A stretch of DNA of 64,000 nt, from contig NZ_PDKF01000002.1 in the NCBI RefSeq assembly GCF_004118855.1, positions 186,001 through 250,000 of the forward strand, written 5' to 3'. This document shows positions 52,720 through 61,208 of this stretch, piece by piece; position 1 is the stretch's first letter, and every line of letters starts with the position of its first letter. The notes beneath the pieces were generated by a model, which was given only the letters and a program-made list of their open reading frames with translations, did not search any database and was not told where the DNA came from. Position numbers and translations under genes: made by a program. The DNA comes from Arcobacter sp. CECT 8983. GTDB lineage: Bacteria > Campylobacterota > Campylobacteria > Campylobacterales > Arcobacteraceae.

Positions 52720-53493
52720 TTATTCCTCTATAATATTGAACTCTACTCTTCTATTTACTTTTGAGTAGCCTTTGGCATTGTTTTCTACAATAGGTATATT
52801 TTCTCCATATCCTCTTGCTTTTATTCTATTTTTATCAAAGCCATAGGCTATCATTTGTTTTTTAACTGCAACAGCACGGCTTATAGAAACACCTAAATTG
52901 AATTTTTTTGAGCCTGATGCATCAGTATGCCCTGCTACTTCTATTTTTATATTAGGATAATTTTTTAAAATTTTAACAACAGTACTAATTGTATTTAAAC
53001 TTTTTTTAGTAATTCTATTACTTGATGTCTCAAATGTTATTGGATATTTAGTTACATAATCTCTTATTCTAATTTGCAGAAGTTGAGTATTTATAGACAT
53101 CTCTTCTATTGGTTTTTCATTTCCAGTTCTTTTATATTTTTTGTCAGTAGTAATAAGTGGCTCATCTTCAGTTTTTTCTTCACTAAGATTTATTTCTTCT
53201 TTTTGAGGTTCTTCTTTTGAAATTTTTAATTCATCTTTTATTTGATTTTCAGAGCTTTCTTTAATAGGGGCAGATGTTTCTTCTTTATTAGGTTCTTGTT
53301 CTGTTGTTATCTCTTGTGTATCTTTTTGTTCTGTAATCTTTTTCTCTAAAGTTATTGGTTTAGATGGTTTAGATTCTTGAACTTGTTCAATAACTGTGGT
53401 TTTTGATAATTTTTCAAGGTGTGTATTTACACATAAAACAATTAAAATGATTAATGCTAAACATAAAAAAAATATTTTTTTTGCTGGACTCAT
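52720..53493 (-). CDS. OmpA-domain protein with membrane anchor and acidic linker
   Basis: 257 residues. An N-terminal hydrophobic segment (6-24) acts as anchor or uncleaved signal. A Glu/Lys/Thr-rich disordered linker runs from about 30 to 130. The C-terminal OmpA/MotB peptidoglycan-binding domain (about 140-257) has IKIEVAGHTDASGSKKFN and LGVSISRAVAVKKQM, then NRRVEF. It probably spans from the inner membrane to the cell wall. It forms a two-gene unit with the following protein. Confidence 0.9.
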   Translation of the reverse strand: MSPAKKIFFLCLALIILIVLCVNTHLEKLSKTTVIEQVQESKPSKPITLEKKITEQKDTQEITTEQEPNKEETSAPIKESSENQIKDELKISKEEPQKEEINLSEEKTEDEPLITTDKKYKRTGNEKPIEEMSINTQLLQIRIRDYVTKYPITFETSSNRITKKSLNTISTVVKILKNYPNIKIEVAGHTDASGSKKFNLGVSISRAVAVKKQMIAYGFDKNRIKARGYGENIPIVENNAKGYSKVNRRVEFNIIEE

Positions 53494-53666
53494 GCTCTAT
53501 CTTTGCCTAATTTTATTTGAAATCTAATTATTTTATCTTATTTTAAATCAAAAGTTTTTGAAACATGCCTATTTTTTCAATATTTACTCTAATTGTGTAA
53601 TTAAAAAATCTAAGTTTTGATTATAAATAAAAGCAATATACTTTATTTAAATACAAAGGAGCTGTT

Positions 53667-54149
53667 ATGAAAGTTTTATTTTTAGTAGTTTTATTGATAA
53701 GTTCTTTGATTGCTTTACCCAATGAGTTTGATAGAGAAACTTACAATAAAGGGGAAAAGGTCTTTGATAATAAATGTAGTGAATGTCATGTAAAATCGAT
53801 GGATATTCAACTATTAATGAAAAACTTTATTGAAGAAGATAATAAACTCTTAAACCTAAAGGCTCCCACTGGAAATGAAATCTCTTTTAGACTTAAAAGT
53901 CAGATTGGAAGTAGGGATGATATAGAGTTTCAGCTTTTAGAAGCAATGGATTTTGTAAAAGACTATTTGTATAATCCAAATAAAGCTAAAACAATCTGTT
54001 TAGAAGGTGTGATAAAACATTTTGACACAATGCCAAGTATGAAAGGAAAAATTTCTGAAGAAGAAATAAAAGATGTAACTTTCTTTTTATATTTTTTAGA
54101 AGGCTTTAATGGTGTTAATAAATATTATCACAATGAAGAAGAGTTTTAA
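53667..54149 (+). CDS. Monohaem c-type cytochrome
   Basis: 160 residues with a signal peptide (1-17) and a CSECH haem site near 37-41. Met in FDTMPSMKGKISEEEI near 133-138 is a likely axial ligand. The long insertion between the haem site and the Met is unusual for a class I cytochrome. It should be periplasmic, passing electrons to an oxidase or reductase. AAAGGAGCTGTT precedes the ATG. The 3' end overlaps the convergent kinase gene by four bases. Confidence 0.85.
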   Translation: MKVLFLVVLLISSLIALPNEFDRETYNKGEKVFDNKCSECHVKSMDIQLLMKNFIEEDNKLLNLKAPTGNEISFRLKSQIGSRDDIEFQLLEAMDFVKDYLYNPNKAKTICLEGVIKHFDTMPSMKGKISEEEIKDVTFFLYFLEGFNGVNKYYHNEEEF

Positions 54150-55324
54150 GACTCCTCTTCTTTTTTATTTAATTTAAAAGTAAAACAACTTCCCTTATTT
54201 TCTTCTGATTCTACACTTACTTTGATATTATAAGTTCTACAAATATGATGAACAATATTTAGTCCAACACCAAAACCACCTTGCTCTTTTGTTCCTCTAT
54301 AATACCTTTTAAATATATCTTTTATTTTATCTTTTTTTATTCCAATACCCGAGTCTTGAACTTTTAAAATATTTCCTTTTAAAGATACATGTATTGTTCC
54401 TTCTATTTTATTGTATTTTATGGCATTGGAAATGATATTATTGAACATTCTTATAAAACTCTCTTTATCTATTTTATATATAGTTTTTTCTAGGTCTGAT
54501 GTTATTGTAATCTTTTTCTTTTGGGCAAAGGCTTCAAAATAATTTAGTTGTTCTTTGATTACTTTATCTACTTCTAAATTTGATATTAAATCAATCTTTT
54601 TTTTATCTTGTAAAAATAAATAAACTAAGTCTTTATAAATTTCTGAGATTCTTTTTGCACTTAAATTGATTCTTTGCATATTTTTTTCTGTAAGGGCTGC
54701 ATCTTTTCCAGTGGACATTAAAATAGCAGTAATAGGAGTATTTAACTCATGGGTTGTATCTTTTATAAAGTTATTTAATTTTCTTCTTTCATTTATGATA
54801 GGACTTATAAAAAGATTTGCAAGATAATATCCAACAAGAGAAATTAAAGTGAAAATTATCACAAAATAAAATATAATATCTTCCAATAATGTGTTAATTA
54901 TTTCCTTAAAATTACTTTCTTGGATTGCAATATGATAAACACCAAGATGACCTCTTGGAGTATTATCAACTAAAATATAGTCACCTTCAATTCTTTGCAT
55001 TCGTTTATTTACATCTATTTTAGTAGTAATATTTCCTGCTAGTTTTTCATGCTTTTTATTATATAAAGCATACTTATAATGAATAGTATTTGTTATCTTG
55101 GTAGTATCAATACTCAAGTTTGACATATCTGCATATATAATATTTGCGGAGATCTTAGAAGCAATACTTTGCATATTAGATGAAATTAAATCATAATAAA
55201 GTTTGTATTCAATTTTATAAAATTGCCAAAATATAATTGTTAGAAGAATAAAGGATGAACCTAAGTATAAACCTAAAAATCTAAAAAATGTACTCTTTTC
55301 ATTTCTTGTTAAATCTATAACCAA
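54146..55324 (-). CDS. Sensor histidine kinase facing the yceI/MNIO operon
   Basis: 392 residues. Two membrane helices (about 14-36 and 148-170) flank a periplasmic domain of about 110 residues without an obvious metal motif (no Cys; a few His and Met). H box TTHELNTPITAIL near 190, N box NNIISNAIKYN, G1 DSGIGIKKD and G2 GGFGVGLNIVHH. The start is uncertain: TTG at 55324 lies directly after GGAG, and other in-frame starts are late. It overlaps the regulator gene by 26 bases. By position it probably governs yceI and the peptide operon. Confidence 0.88.
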   Translation of the reverse strand: MVIDLTRNEKSTFFRFLGLYLGSSFILLTIIFWQFYKIEYKLYYDLISSNMQSIASKISANIIYADMSNLSIDTTKITNTIHYKYALYNKKHEKLAGNITTKIDVNKRMQRIEGDYILVDNTPRGHLGVYHIAIQESNFKEIINTLLEDIIFYFVIIFTLISLVGYYLANLFISPIINERRKLNNFIKDTTHELNTPITAILMSTGKDAALTEKNMQRINLSAKRISEIYKDLVYLFLQDKKKIDLISNLEVDKVIKEQLNYFEAFAQKKKITITSDLEKTIYKIDKESFIRMFNNIISNAIKYNKIEGTIHVSLKGNILKVQDSGIGIKKDKIKDIFKRYYRGTKEQGGFGVGLNIVHHICRTYNIKVSVESEENKGSCFTFKLNKKEEES

Positions 55325-55958
55325 CTCCTTTTATTGTTTCTATGTATTCATCTCCTATAATTTTTCTTATATTTTTTATATAAGTTCTTATAGTTGAAGA
55401 AGTAGGTGCAGACTCATATGACCAAATATTTGAAGATAATTCATCTTGTGAAACACATCTATTTGTATTTTTTAATAGATATTTTAACACTTGAGCTTCT
55501 TTTAGAGGTAACTTTGTTTTAATTCCTTCATAGTTTATATAATTTAATTTTGTATTAAAGCTGATATTCTCTCCAATATCTAATTCATCGGAATCAAGAT
55601 GAAGTAACCTTTTTATATTATTTATTCTAAGTTCAAGTTCTTTTAGTTCAAAAGGTTTTTTAAGATAATCATCTGCTCCTACATTAAACCCTTCTTCTAT
55701 ATCTTCTATTGAGTTTAGTGAGGTTATAAAAATAGCAGGAGTTGTAATAGATTCTTCCCTTAAACTTTTTAAGAAGTCAAAACCTGTGATATTTGGAACA
55801 TTTACATCAAGTATCAATAAATCAAAGTGTTCATCATACATAATTTCACTTGCTTTCATTCCATCATAGACACAAGTAACGTTATATCCTAAGCCTTGTA
55901 AAAACTCTTCAATTATTTCATTTAATATTAAATCATCTTCTAGTAGTAAAATTTTCAT
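55299..55958 (-). CDS. OmpR-type response regulator facing the yceI/MNIO operon
   Basis: 219 residues. Receiver: EDD at 7-9, phospho-Asp in LLILDVNVPNITG near 51, Lys in LKKPFE near 101. The winged helix has SSTIRTYIKNIRKIIG near 190-205. An extended -10 (TGC-TATACT on the minus strand, 55965-55973) lies just upstream. Between this gene and yceI are two CTACACA repeats 11 bases apart, the spacing of OmpR/PhoB-type sites, so control of both directions is likely. Confidence 0.92.
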   Translation of the reverse strand: MKILLLEDDLILNEIIEEFLQGLGYNVTCVYDGMKASEIMYDEHFDLLILDVNVPNITGFDFLKSLREESITTPAIFITSLNSIEDIEEGFNVGADDYLKKPFELKELELRINNIKRLLHLDSDELDIGENISFNTKLNYINYEGIKTKLPLKEAQVLKYLLKNTNRCVSQDELSSNIWSYESAPTSSTIRTYIKNIRKIIGDEYIETIKGVGYRFNKK

Positions 55959-55991
55959 AAATAAAGTATAGCATACATTGAAAAAATATAT

Positions 55992-56009
55992 CTACACAGG
56001 TGCTACACA
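55992..56009. promoter_or_regulatory. Tandem CTACACA repeats (candidate response-regulator site)
   Basis: CTACACA at 55992-55998 and 56003-56009, one helical turn apart, in the 107-base divergent region. They fall just upstream of the expected -35 position for yceI (TATATT at 56041-56046 as -10). Confidence 0.6.
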
Positions 56010-56065
56010 ATAACTTAACAAAACTTTATTAGAATTTCAGTATATTAAATAAAAAGGAGATTAAA

Positions 56066-56644
56066 ATGAAATCACTAACAAAAATCTTATTATCATCGGT
56101 ACTTGCAATGTCATTAGCAAATGCAGCACCTTATAAACTGGATAAAGTTCACTCTGATGTAGGCTTTTCAGTAAAGCATTTAATGATTACAAACGTAAAA
56201 GGTAACTTTACTAATTTTGAGGGAAAAATTGATTTTGACCAAGAGAATAAAACATTTAATGTTTTTGAAGGAACTATTAAAACAAATTCGATTAATACAG
56301 GAATTCTTAAAAGAGATAATCATTTAAGAAGTGATGATTTCTTTGCAGCTGATAAATACCCAGAAATGACATTTAAAATGAAATCTTACAAAAAAGATGG
56401 AGATGAAGGTTTAATGGTTGGTGATCTTACTATTAGAGGGGTAACAAAAGAAGTAGAACTAGAAGTTGAAGATATAGCAACAGTAAAAGATTTCGAAGGA
56501 AATAATAGAGTAGGATTTACTTTAGAAGGCAAAATAAATAGAATGGATTATGGACTTAAATGGAATAAAGCCTTAGAATTTGGTGGAGTTGCTGTTAGTG
56601 AAACTGTAAACATAATTGTAGAAATACAAGCAGTAGAAAAATAA
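56066..56644 (+). CDS. YceI-family periplasmic protein
   Basis: 192 residues. Signal peptide ending NAA (about 19-21); the YceI lipocalin-like barrel begins APYKLDKVHSDVGFSVKHL and contains NHLRSDDFFAADKYPEMTF near 92-110 and the closing EFGGVAVSETVNI. Family members bind isoprenoid or other amphipathic lipids; the link to metal peptides is not established. AAAAAGGAG precedes the ATG. It is 30 bases before the precursor gene and probably shares its transcript. Confidence 0.93.
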   Translation: MKSLTKILLSSVLAMSLANAAPYKLDKVHSDVGFSVKHLMITNVKGNFTNFEGKIDFDQENKTFNVFEGTIKTNSINTGILKRDNHLRSDDFFAADKYPEMTFKMKSYKKDGDEGLMVGDLTIRGVTKEVELEVEDIATVKDFEGNNRVGFTLEGKINRMDYGLKWNKALEFGGVAVSETVNIIVEIQAVEK

Positions 56645-56674
56645 AAAATATAAGTGACTAATAAAGGGGAAAAG

Positions 56675-57004
56675 ATGAAAAATAAATCAAAATTAAAATT
56701 AGCTGGTGTACTTTTAGGTGCAGCACTATCAAGTACAGGAGCATACGCAGGTAATGGTTCTTGCGGAGCTTCAAAATGTGGTGGTGAAGCTAAAAAGATG
56801 GAAAAGAAAGGTGCTTGTGGTTCTGGTAAATGTGGTTCTAAAGATGAGATGAAAGGAAACGCAGGTAAAAAAGCTTCTGGAGCTTGCGGTGCTGGTAAAT
56901 GTGGTGCAAACGACAAAGGTCAAGAAATGAAACAGCAAAACATGATGAAAAAAGAAGCTAAACAAAAAGCAAAAGGTGCTTGTGGCGCTGGAAAATGTGG
57001 ATGA
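56675..57004 (+). CDS. MNIO-type (HvfA/bufferin-like) peptide precursor with four CGxxKCG motifs
   Basis: 109 residues from ATG 56675, five bases after AAAGGGG; a GTG seven codons earlier is less likely. A Sec signal peptide ends near AYA-GN (23-27). The mature part carries four CG-x-x-KCG motifs at 30-36, 48-54, 71-77 and 103-109, one reading CGAS and three CG[SA]G before KCG, with the last at the extreme C-terminus. All eight cysteines lie in these motifs. The linkers are Lys/Glu/Met-rich. This matches the cysteine-rich, GKCG-bearing precursors of HvfABC and bufferin clusters, where cysteines are converted to copper-binding heterocycles. The two following genes are the matching enzymes. Modification and metal are inferred. 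Confidence 0.85.
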   Translation: MKNKSKLKLAGVLLGAALSSTGAYAGNGSCGASKCGGEAKKMEKKGACGSGKCGSKDEMKGNAGKKASGACGAGKCGANDKGQEMKQQNMMKKEAKQKAKGACGAGKCG

Positions 57005-57022
57005 AATGGTGAAGACAACTAG

Positions 57023-57844
57023 ATGATAAACTTAAAAGGGTGTGGCTTAGGCTTACGAAGTGACTTTTTATTAGATGTTAAAAGTAGTGATTTCCAACCA
57101 GATTGGTGGGAAGTTACTCCTGAAAACTGGATGCACATGCCAAAAGTTTATGAAAAAGCTTTTGAAGAAGCTGTATTTTCAAGACCAACAGTTGCACATG
57201 GTTTATCTTTGTCTATTGGATCTGTTGATGGATTAAATAAAAAATTCATCAAACAGATGAAAACTTTTCTAGATAGATATGAAATAGAGTATTATTCTGA
57301 ACATCTTTCTTTCTCTTCAATGAATGGTAAACAATCTTATGAACTATTGCCTGTTCCTATGACTAAAAAAATGGTTCAAATTATTAGTGATAGAGTAAAA
57401 GAAGTTGAGGATATTATTCAAAGAAACTTGATTCTTGAAAATGCAACATACTATTATGTTCCTTACGCAGAAATGCGAGAAGTTGATTTTATAAATGAGG
57501 TTTTAGAAAAATCTGGTGCTAAAATGCTTCTTGATGTAAATAATGTATTTGTAAACTCTGTAAACCACTCTTTTAAAGCAAGAAAATTTATTGATGAGAT
57601 AGATACAAGTAAAGTTGCCTATATGCATATGGCAGGTCATTATAATGATGAAGAACTAGGTTTAAAAATTGATTCTCATGGAATGCCTATTGCAAGTGGT
57701 GCTTGGAAACTCTTAGAATATACATTAAAGCAAACAAATGCTCCTGTTATGATAGAAAGAGATAATAATATTCCCCCATTAAGTGAGCTTGAAAAAGAGT
57801 ATATTCAAATGAGTGATATAGTTAGAAAGACAAGACATGGCTAA
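57023..57844 (+). CDS. DUF692 multinuclear non-haem iron oxidase (MNIO)
   Basis: 273 residues, TIM-barrel DUF692 enzyme related to MbnB and HvfB. Likely metal ligands and conserved acids: His59 in AHGLSLS, Glu93-His94 in SEHLSF, Glu139-Asn140, Asp171-Asn173-Asn174 in LDVNNV, His202 and His206 in HMAGH, Asp217-His219 in DSHG, and Glu245 in IERDNN. MNIOs use two or three irons and oxygen to remodel cysteine side chains of the partner peptide. The start follows GGTGAAGAC, 18 bases after the precursor stop; it overlaps the partner gene by eight bases. Confidence 0.93.
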   Translation: MINLKGCGLGLRSDFLLDVKSSDFQPDWWEVTPENWMHMPKVYEKAFEEAVFSRPTVAHGLSLSIGSVDGLNKKFIKQMKTFLDRYEIEYYSEHLSFSSMNGKQSYELLPVPMTKKMVQIISDRVKEVEDIIQRNLILENATYYYVPYAEMREVDFINEVLEKSGAKMLLDVNNVFVNSVNHSFKARKFIDEIDTSKVAYMHMAGHYNDEELGLKIDSHGMPIASGAWKLLEYTLKQTNAPVMIERDNNIPPLSELEKEYIQMSDIVRKTRHG

Positions 57845-58529
57845 GAAGATACTAGAAAAAGATATACAAGAAAGGTTTTTAGATAATCTTTTAACCCAAA
57901 CTGATGAGGTAGAAAACTCTTCAGTAGCTGTTTATCAAAAACTTGTGTATATGAGATATCATGAAGTTATAAAAAACTCTTTTCCTCTTTTTATGGATAT
58001 TGTAGATGATGATACTTTGCAAACTTCAATAAAAGCTTTTATGAAGAATGCCCCTGAAACACCATATGTGTGGAAAATGGCAAATGACTATAGAAAGTTT
58101 GTAAAGAAAAACAAACTTTTTGATGATAAAAAATATATTTATGAATTGCTTTATTATGATTGGATAGAAATAGAACTTTATATGAAAGAGTATAAAGAGA
58201 AAAAACAAAAGAAATTTTCTTATAAAAATAGTTATAAATTAAGTAAAAGTGCTAGAATCAAAAGATTTAAATATGACTTGATAAATAAAGATATTACTTC
58301 AAAAAGAGAAAACTTTTTAGTAATATATTATGATTTTCAAACAGATGATATTATTTATAGAGAAATAAACCCTATCATCTACTACTTGCTAAAAAGTCTA
58401 AATAAAAAGCAGACTATAGGAAACTCTTTAAAGAAACTATGTAAGCAAAATAATATAGATTTTAAAGAAGCAAAAGAGGCGTTAAAAGAGCCTCTTTTAG
58501 AGCTTTATAGAAATAGAGTATTTATTTAA
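57837..58529 (+). CDS. DUF2063-type partner protein of the MNIO
   Basis: 230 residues. The N-terminal region has the DUF2063 pattern: VAVYQKLVYMRYHEVIKNSFPLF near 31-53, then YVWKMANDYRKFVKKN and a YDW..IELYM stretch. In HvfC/MbnC-like partners this domain presents the precursor to the oxidase and forms a heterodimer with it. The C-terminal 100 residues are lysine-rich with no recognised fold. Translationally coupled to the MNIO; its 3' end overlaps the convergent MATE gene by eight bases. No DoxX gene, frequent in related clusters, follows. Confidence 0.88.
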   Translation: MAKKILEKDIQERFLDNLLTQTDEVENSSVAVYQKLVYMRYHEVIKNSFPLFMDIVDDDTLQTSIKAFMKNAPETPYVWKMANDYRKFVKKNKLFDDKKYIYELLYYDWIEIELYMKEYKEKKQKKFSYKNSYKLSKSARIKRFKYDLINKDITSKRENFLVIYYDFQTDDIIYREINPIIYYLLKSLNKKQTIGNSLKKLCKQNNIDFKEAKEALKEPLLELYRNRVFI

Positions 58530-59871
58530 TACAAACCTCTTTTAGTAATCTTTGAGTATAAATATATGCAAAAATTGCAGCACTATAAATCATAATTAAT
58601 ACCCCCATCCAAAGATATATATAATCTAAAGCAAACAAAATAACAAGAACATATGCAATAGCAAATTTTGCAATTATTTGTCGATATAATGCAATATATA
58701 AAATCATTTTAGGTCTTTTTATTCCTTGTAGTGTTGATACACAAATAAATAAGATTACATATGCATAGAAAATCAATACTTCAACTACTAAATAATCATA
58801 TCCAAAGCCAATTACAATAGGATCCGAATCAAACTGTGAAATAATAGTTTTTCCAAAAATATATAAAAAGACTATTCCAAATGTAGCAATTATAAAACCA
58901 TATTTTAGTGCTTTGTTAACTGTTTCTTGAACTCTATCATATCTTCTAGCACCAAAATTATTTGATACTAATGATAATACTGCGGAACTAAGCCCAAGTG
59001 CTGGTAAAAGCATAATTTGTTCAACTCTAAAGCCTATTCCATATCCTGCAACGGCTTTTACTCCATAAAGTGAAACAAAATACATCAAAATAAGTGAACC
59101 AATAGACATAATAAGCATATTCATTGAAGATGGAATCCCTTGATTAATCATCTCTTTATATATTTTTTTATGGGGGAAAAAGTAGCTTATTTTTTCAAAA
59201 TGTACAAGTTTAGTATTCATAACCTTTCTAAGTAGATAAAGAGCATTTATAAGTTGTATTAAAACTGTTGAAAGAGCAATACCTTTTATTCCCATTGCAG
59301 GAATAAACAAAAATCCATAAATAAATAATGGGTTTAATACTAAGTTTGCAAAAAATCCAAAAATAAGAGTATTTCTATAAGATTTTGTATCTCCCCTTGA
59401 TACAAGTATTGCATTTAAAGCAAAGTTTGTCATAAAGAAGATTGTTCCAGCAAGAATTATATTTATATAATCTAAAGCCATATTCATATATTCTCCACTA
59501 GCTCCTAAAAGCGTAAATAAATATGGAGATATTAAAAAACCTATAAAAGTTAAAGCAAGAGCAATAAGCTGCATAAAGAAAATACCTTTATGGGCATAAA
59601 GTGAAGCCAAAAATCTTTTTGACCTTCCACTTGCATTTCCTATTAAAGCAGTGATTGCAGCAGAAAACCCATATCCTAGTCCAATTATTGTGAAAAATAT
59701 CATAAATGAAAGTGAAAGTGCAGAGATAGCTTGAGTTGAAATAAGTCCAGCATAGAAGGTATCTACTACATTATACATTGTATTAAAAAACATACCTGTA
59801 CTTGCAGGAATAGTAATTTGTTTTAATAGAGTTGGTATATCATTATTAATTAAGTGTGAGTTTTGTTTCAA
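58522..59871 (-). CDS. MATE-family multidrug/Na+ antiporter
   Basis: 449 residues with 12 predicted helices. The MATE fold is seen as two repeats: IPASTGMFFNTMYNVVDTFYAG near 21-42 and NQGIPSSMNMLIMSIGSLI near 242-260, plus GVKAVAGYGIGFRVEQIMLLP. It exports drugs or metabolites in exchange for Na+ or H+. TTG start after AGGC. It is convergent on the MNIO operon and need not be functionally linked; export of a modified peptide by it is unlikely because the precursor has its own Sec signal. Confidence 0.92.
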   Translation of the reverse strand: MKQNSHLINNDIPTLLKQITIPASTGMFFNTMYNVVDTFYAGLISTQAISALSLSFMIFFTIIGLGYGFSAAITALIGNASGRSKRFLASLYAHKGIFFMQLIALALTFIGFLISPYLFTLLGASGEYMNMALDYINIILAGTIFFMTNFALNAILVSRGDTKSYRNTLIFGFFANLVLNPLFIYGFLFIPAMGIKGIALSTVLIQLINALYLLRKVMNTKLVHFEKISYFFPHKKIYKEMINQGIPSSMNMLIMSIGSLILMYFVSLYGVKAVAGYGIGFRVEQIMLLPALGLSSAVLSLVSNNFGARRYDRVQETVNKALKYGFIIATFGIVFLYIFGKTIISQFDSDPIVIGFGYDYLVVEVLIFYAYVILFICVSTLQGIKRPKMILYIALYRQIIAKFAIAYVLVILFALDYIYLWMGVLIMIYSAAIFAYIYTQRLLKEVCIK

Positions 59872-59939
59872 GTTTTAGCCTAATAATAGTTTTAAGCAAT
59901 ATTATCGAATATAAGTTTTAAAGAGGTTAGAATTAAGGA

Positions 59940-61199
59940 TTAATCCTCAATTCTAATCATCGCAGGTTTTTCTGTTACAACACTTGCATCTTCTAATGCT
60001 TTAAGTGCTTCATTAATATCTTTTTCTATACAAGTGTGAGTAGAAAGAAGTAAATGAGCACAAGAGTTATCAAGTGGTTTTTGAATCATTTTTTCTACTG
60101 AAATATTTTTATCTGCAAAAATATTAGCTACTTTTGCTAAAACACCTGCTTTGTCTTCAATTTTAAGTCTTAAATAGTATTTTGTTTCAATTTCATCACT
60201 TGGCATTAAAGATAAATCTTCCCCGTGTGAAGACTCAAAACCAAGCATAGGAGAACCTTTTCCTCGTCTTGCAATATCAACAATATTTGCAATTACTGCA
60301 CTTGCAGTTGCATCTCCACCTGCTCCTGGTCCATAATACATAGTTTCACCAACTTTGTCCCCAATTACAGACACACCATTCATTACACCATCAACTTTTG
60401 CAATCATCTCATTGTTTGGAATAAGTACAGGGTGAACTCTTAGTTCTATTTTACTTTCAACTTTTTTTGCAATTGTTAAAAGCTTAATTGAATAATTAAA
60501 TTCATTAGCAAAATCAATATCTGCTGGTGTAATATTTTGGATACCTTCAATTAAAATATCTTCTGGTTTTGCATCAATTCCATATGCAATAGAACCTAAG
60601 ATAAGTAGCTTATGAGCTGCATCAAAACCACCTACATCAAATGTTGGATCAGCTTCTGCATATCCTAACTCTTGTGATTCAGCAAGAATAGTATCATAAT
60701 CAACACCTTCACCAATCATTTTTGTAAGCATGTAGTTACAAGTACCATTCATGATACCTCTGATTGATTCAATATGATTTGCTGTTAAGCCATCTCTTAA
60801 AGCATTGATAATTGGAATTCCTCCAGCTACAGCAGCTTCATACTCAAATGGAGTATCACCTGCTAAATCTTGTAATTCATATCTATGATAAGCAAGAAGT
60901 GCTTTATTTGCAGTAACCACAGCTTTACCTTTTGCTAAAGCTTTTTTGATTATTTCATATGGTTTTTCAACTCCACCCATAAGCTCAACTATAATATCAA
61001 TTGAGTCATCATTTAAAATCTCATCAACATTATCTGTTAGTTTAATTGATACATTTCTTTTTTTGTTTAGGTCGTTAACTAAACCGATAACTGGTTCTAA
61101 TTCAATACCTGCACGAGCAGTAATAATATCTTTATTGTCTTTTAGTATATTTGCAACACTTGCACCAACTGTTCCAACACCTAATATACCTATTTTCAT
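59940..61199 (-). CDS. hom: Homoserine dehydrogenase
   Basis: 419 residues. N-terminal NAD(P) loop GVGTVGASVANIL at 6-18, catalytic-domain stretches MGGVEKPYEIIKKAL and GTCNYMLTKM near 150, Lys in DGVNG loop region, and a C-terminal ACT domain (about 345-419; YYLRLKIEDKAGVLAKVA). It converts aspartate semialdehyde to homoserine for threonine and methionine. ATAGGATGAATT precedes the ATG. It follows an aminotransferase gene by nine bases, an order I recall from C. jejuni. Confidence 0.96.
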   Translation of the reverse strand: MKIGILGVGTVGASVANILKDNKDIITARAGIELEPVIGLVNDLNKKRNVSIKLTDNVDEILNDDSIDIIVELMGGVEKPYEIIKKALAKGKAVVTANKALLAYHRYELQDLAGDTPFEYEAAVAGGIPIINALRDGLTANHIESIRGIMNGTCNYMLTKMIGEGVDYDTILAESQELGYAEADPTFDVGGFDAAHKLLILGSIAYGIDAKPEDILIEGIQNITPADIDFANEFNYSIKLLTIAKKVESKIELRVHPVLIPNNEMIAKVDGVMNGVSVIGDKVGETMYYGPGAGGDATASAVIANIVDIARRGKGSPMLGFESSHGEDLSLMPSDEIETKYYLRLKIEDKAGVLAKVANIFADKNISVEKMIQKPLDNSCAHLLLSTHTCIEKDINEALKALEDASVVTEKPAMIRIED

Positions 61200-61208
61200 T
61201 AATTCATC

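Noticed and set aside
56548-56916. Pro/Ala/Phe-rich frame opposite the peptide precursor
   Set aside because: It is the complement of the repeated CGxxKCG codons; the plus-strand frame has signal peptide, ribosome-binding site and partner enzymes.
56654-58529. Calling the operon a methanobactin cluster
   Set aside because: The precursor is long, Sec-exported and multi-motif, and no MbnT/MbnH/MbnM genes are present; HvfA/bufferin-type is closer.
58522-59871. MATE pump as exporter of the modified peptide
   Set aside because: The precursor has its own Sec signal, and the pump gene is on the opposite strand and converges on the operon.
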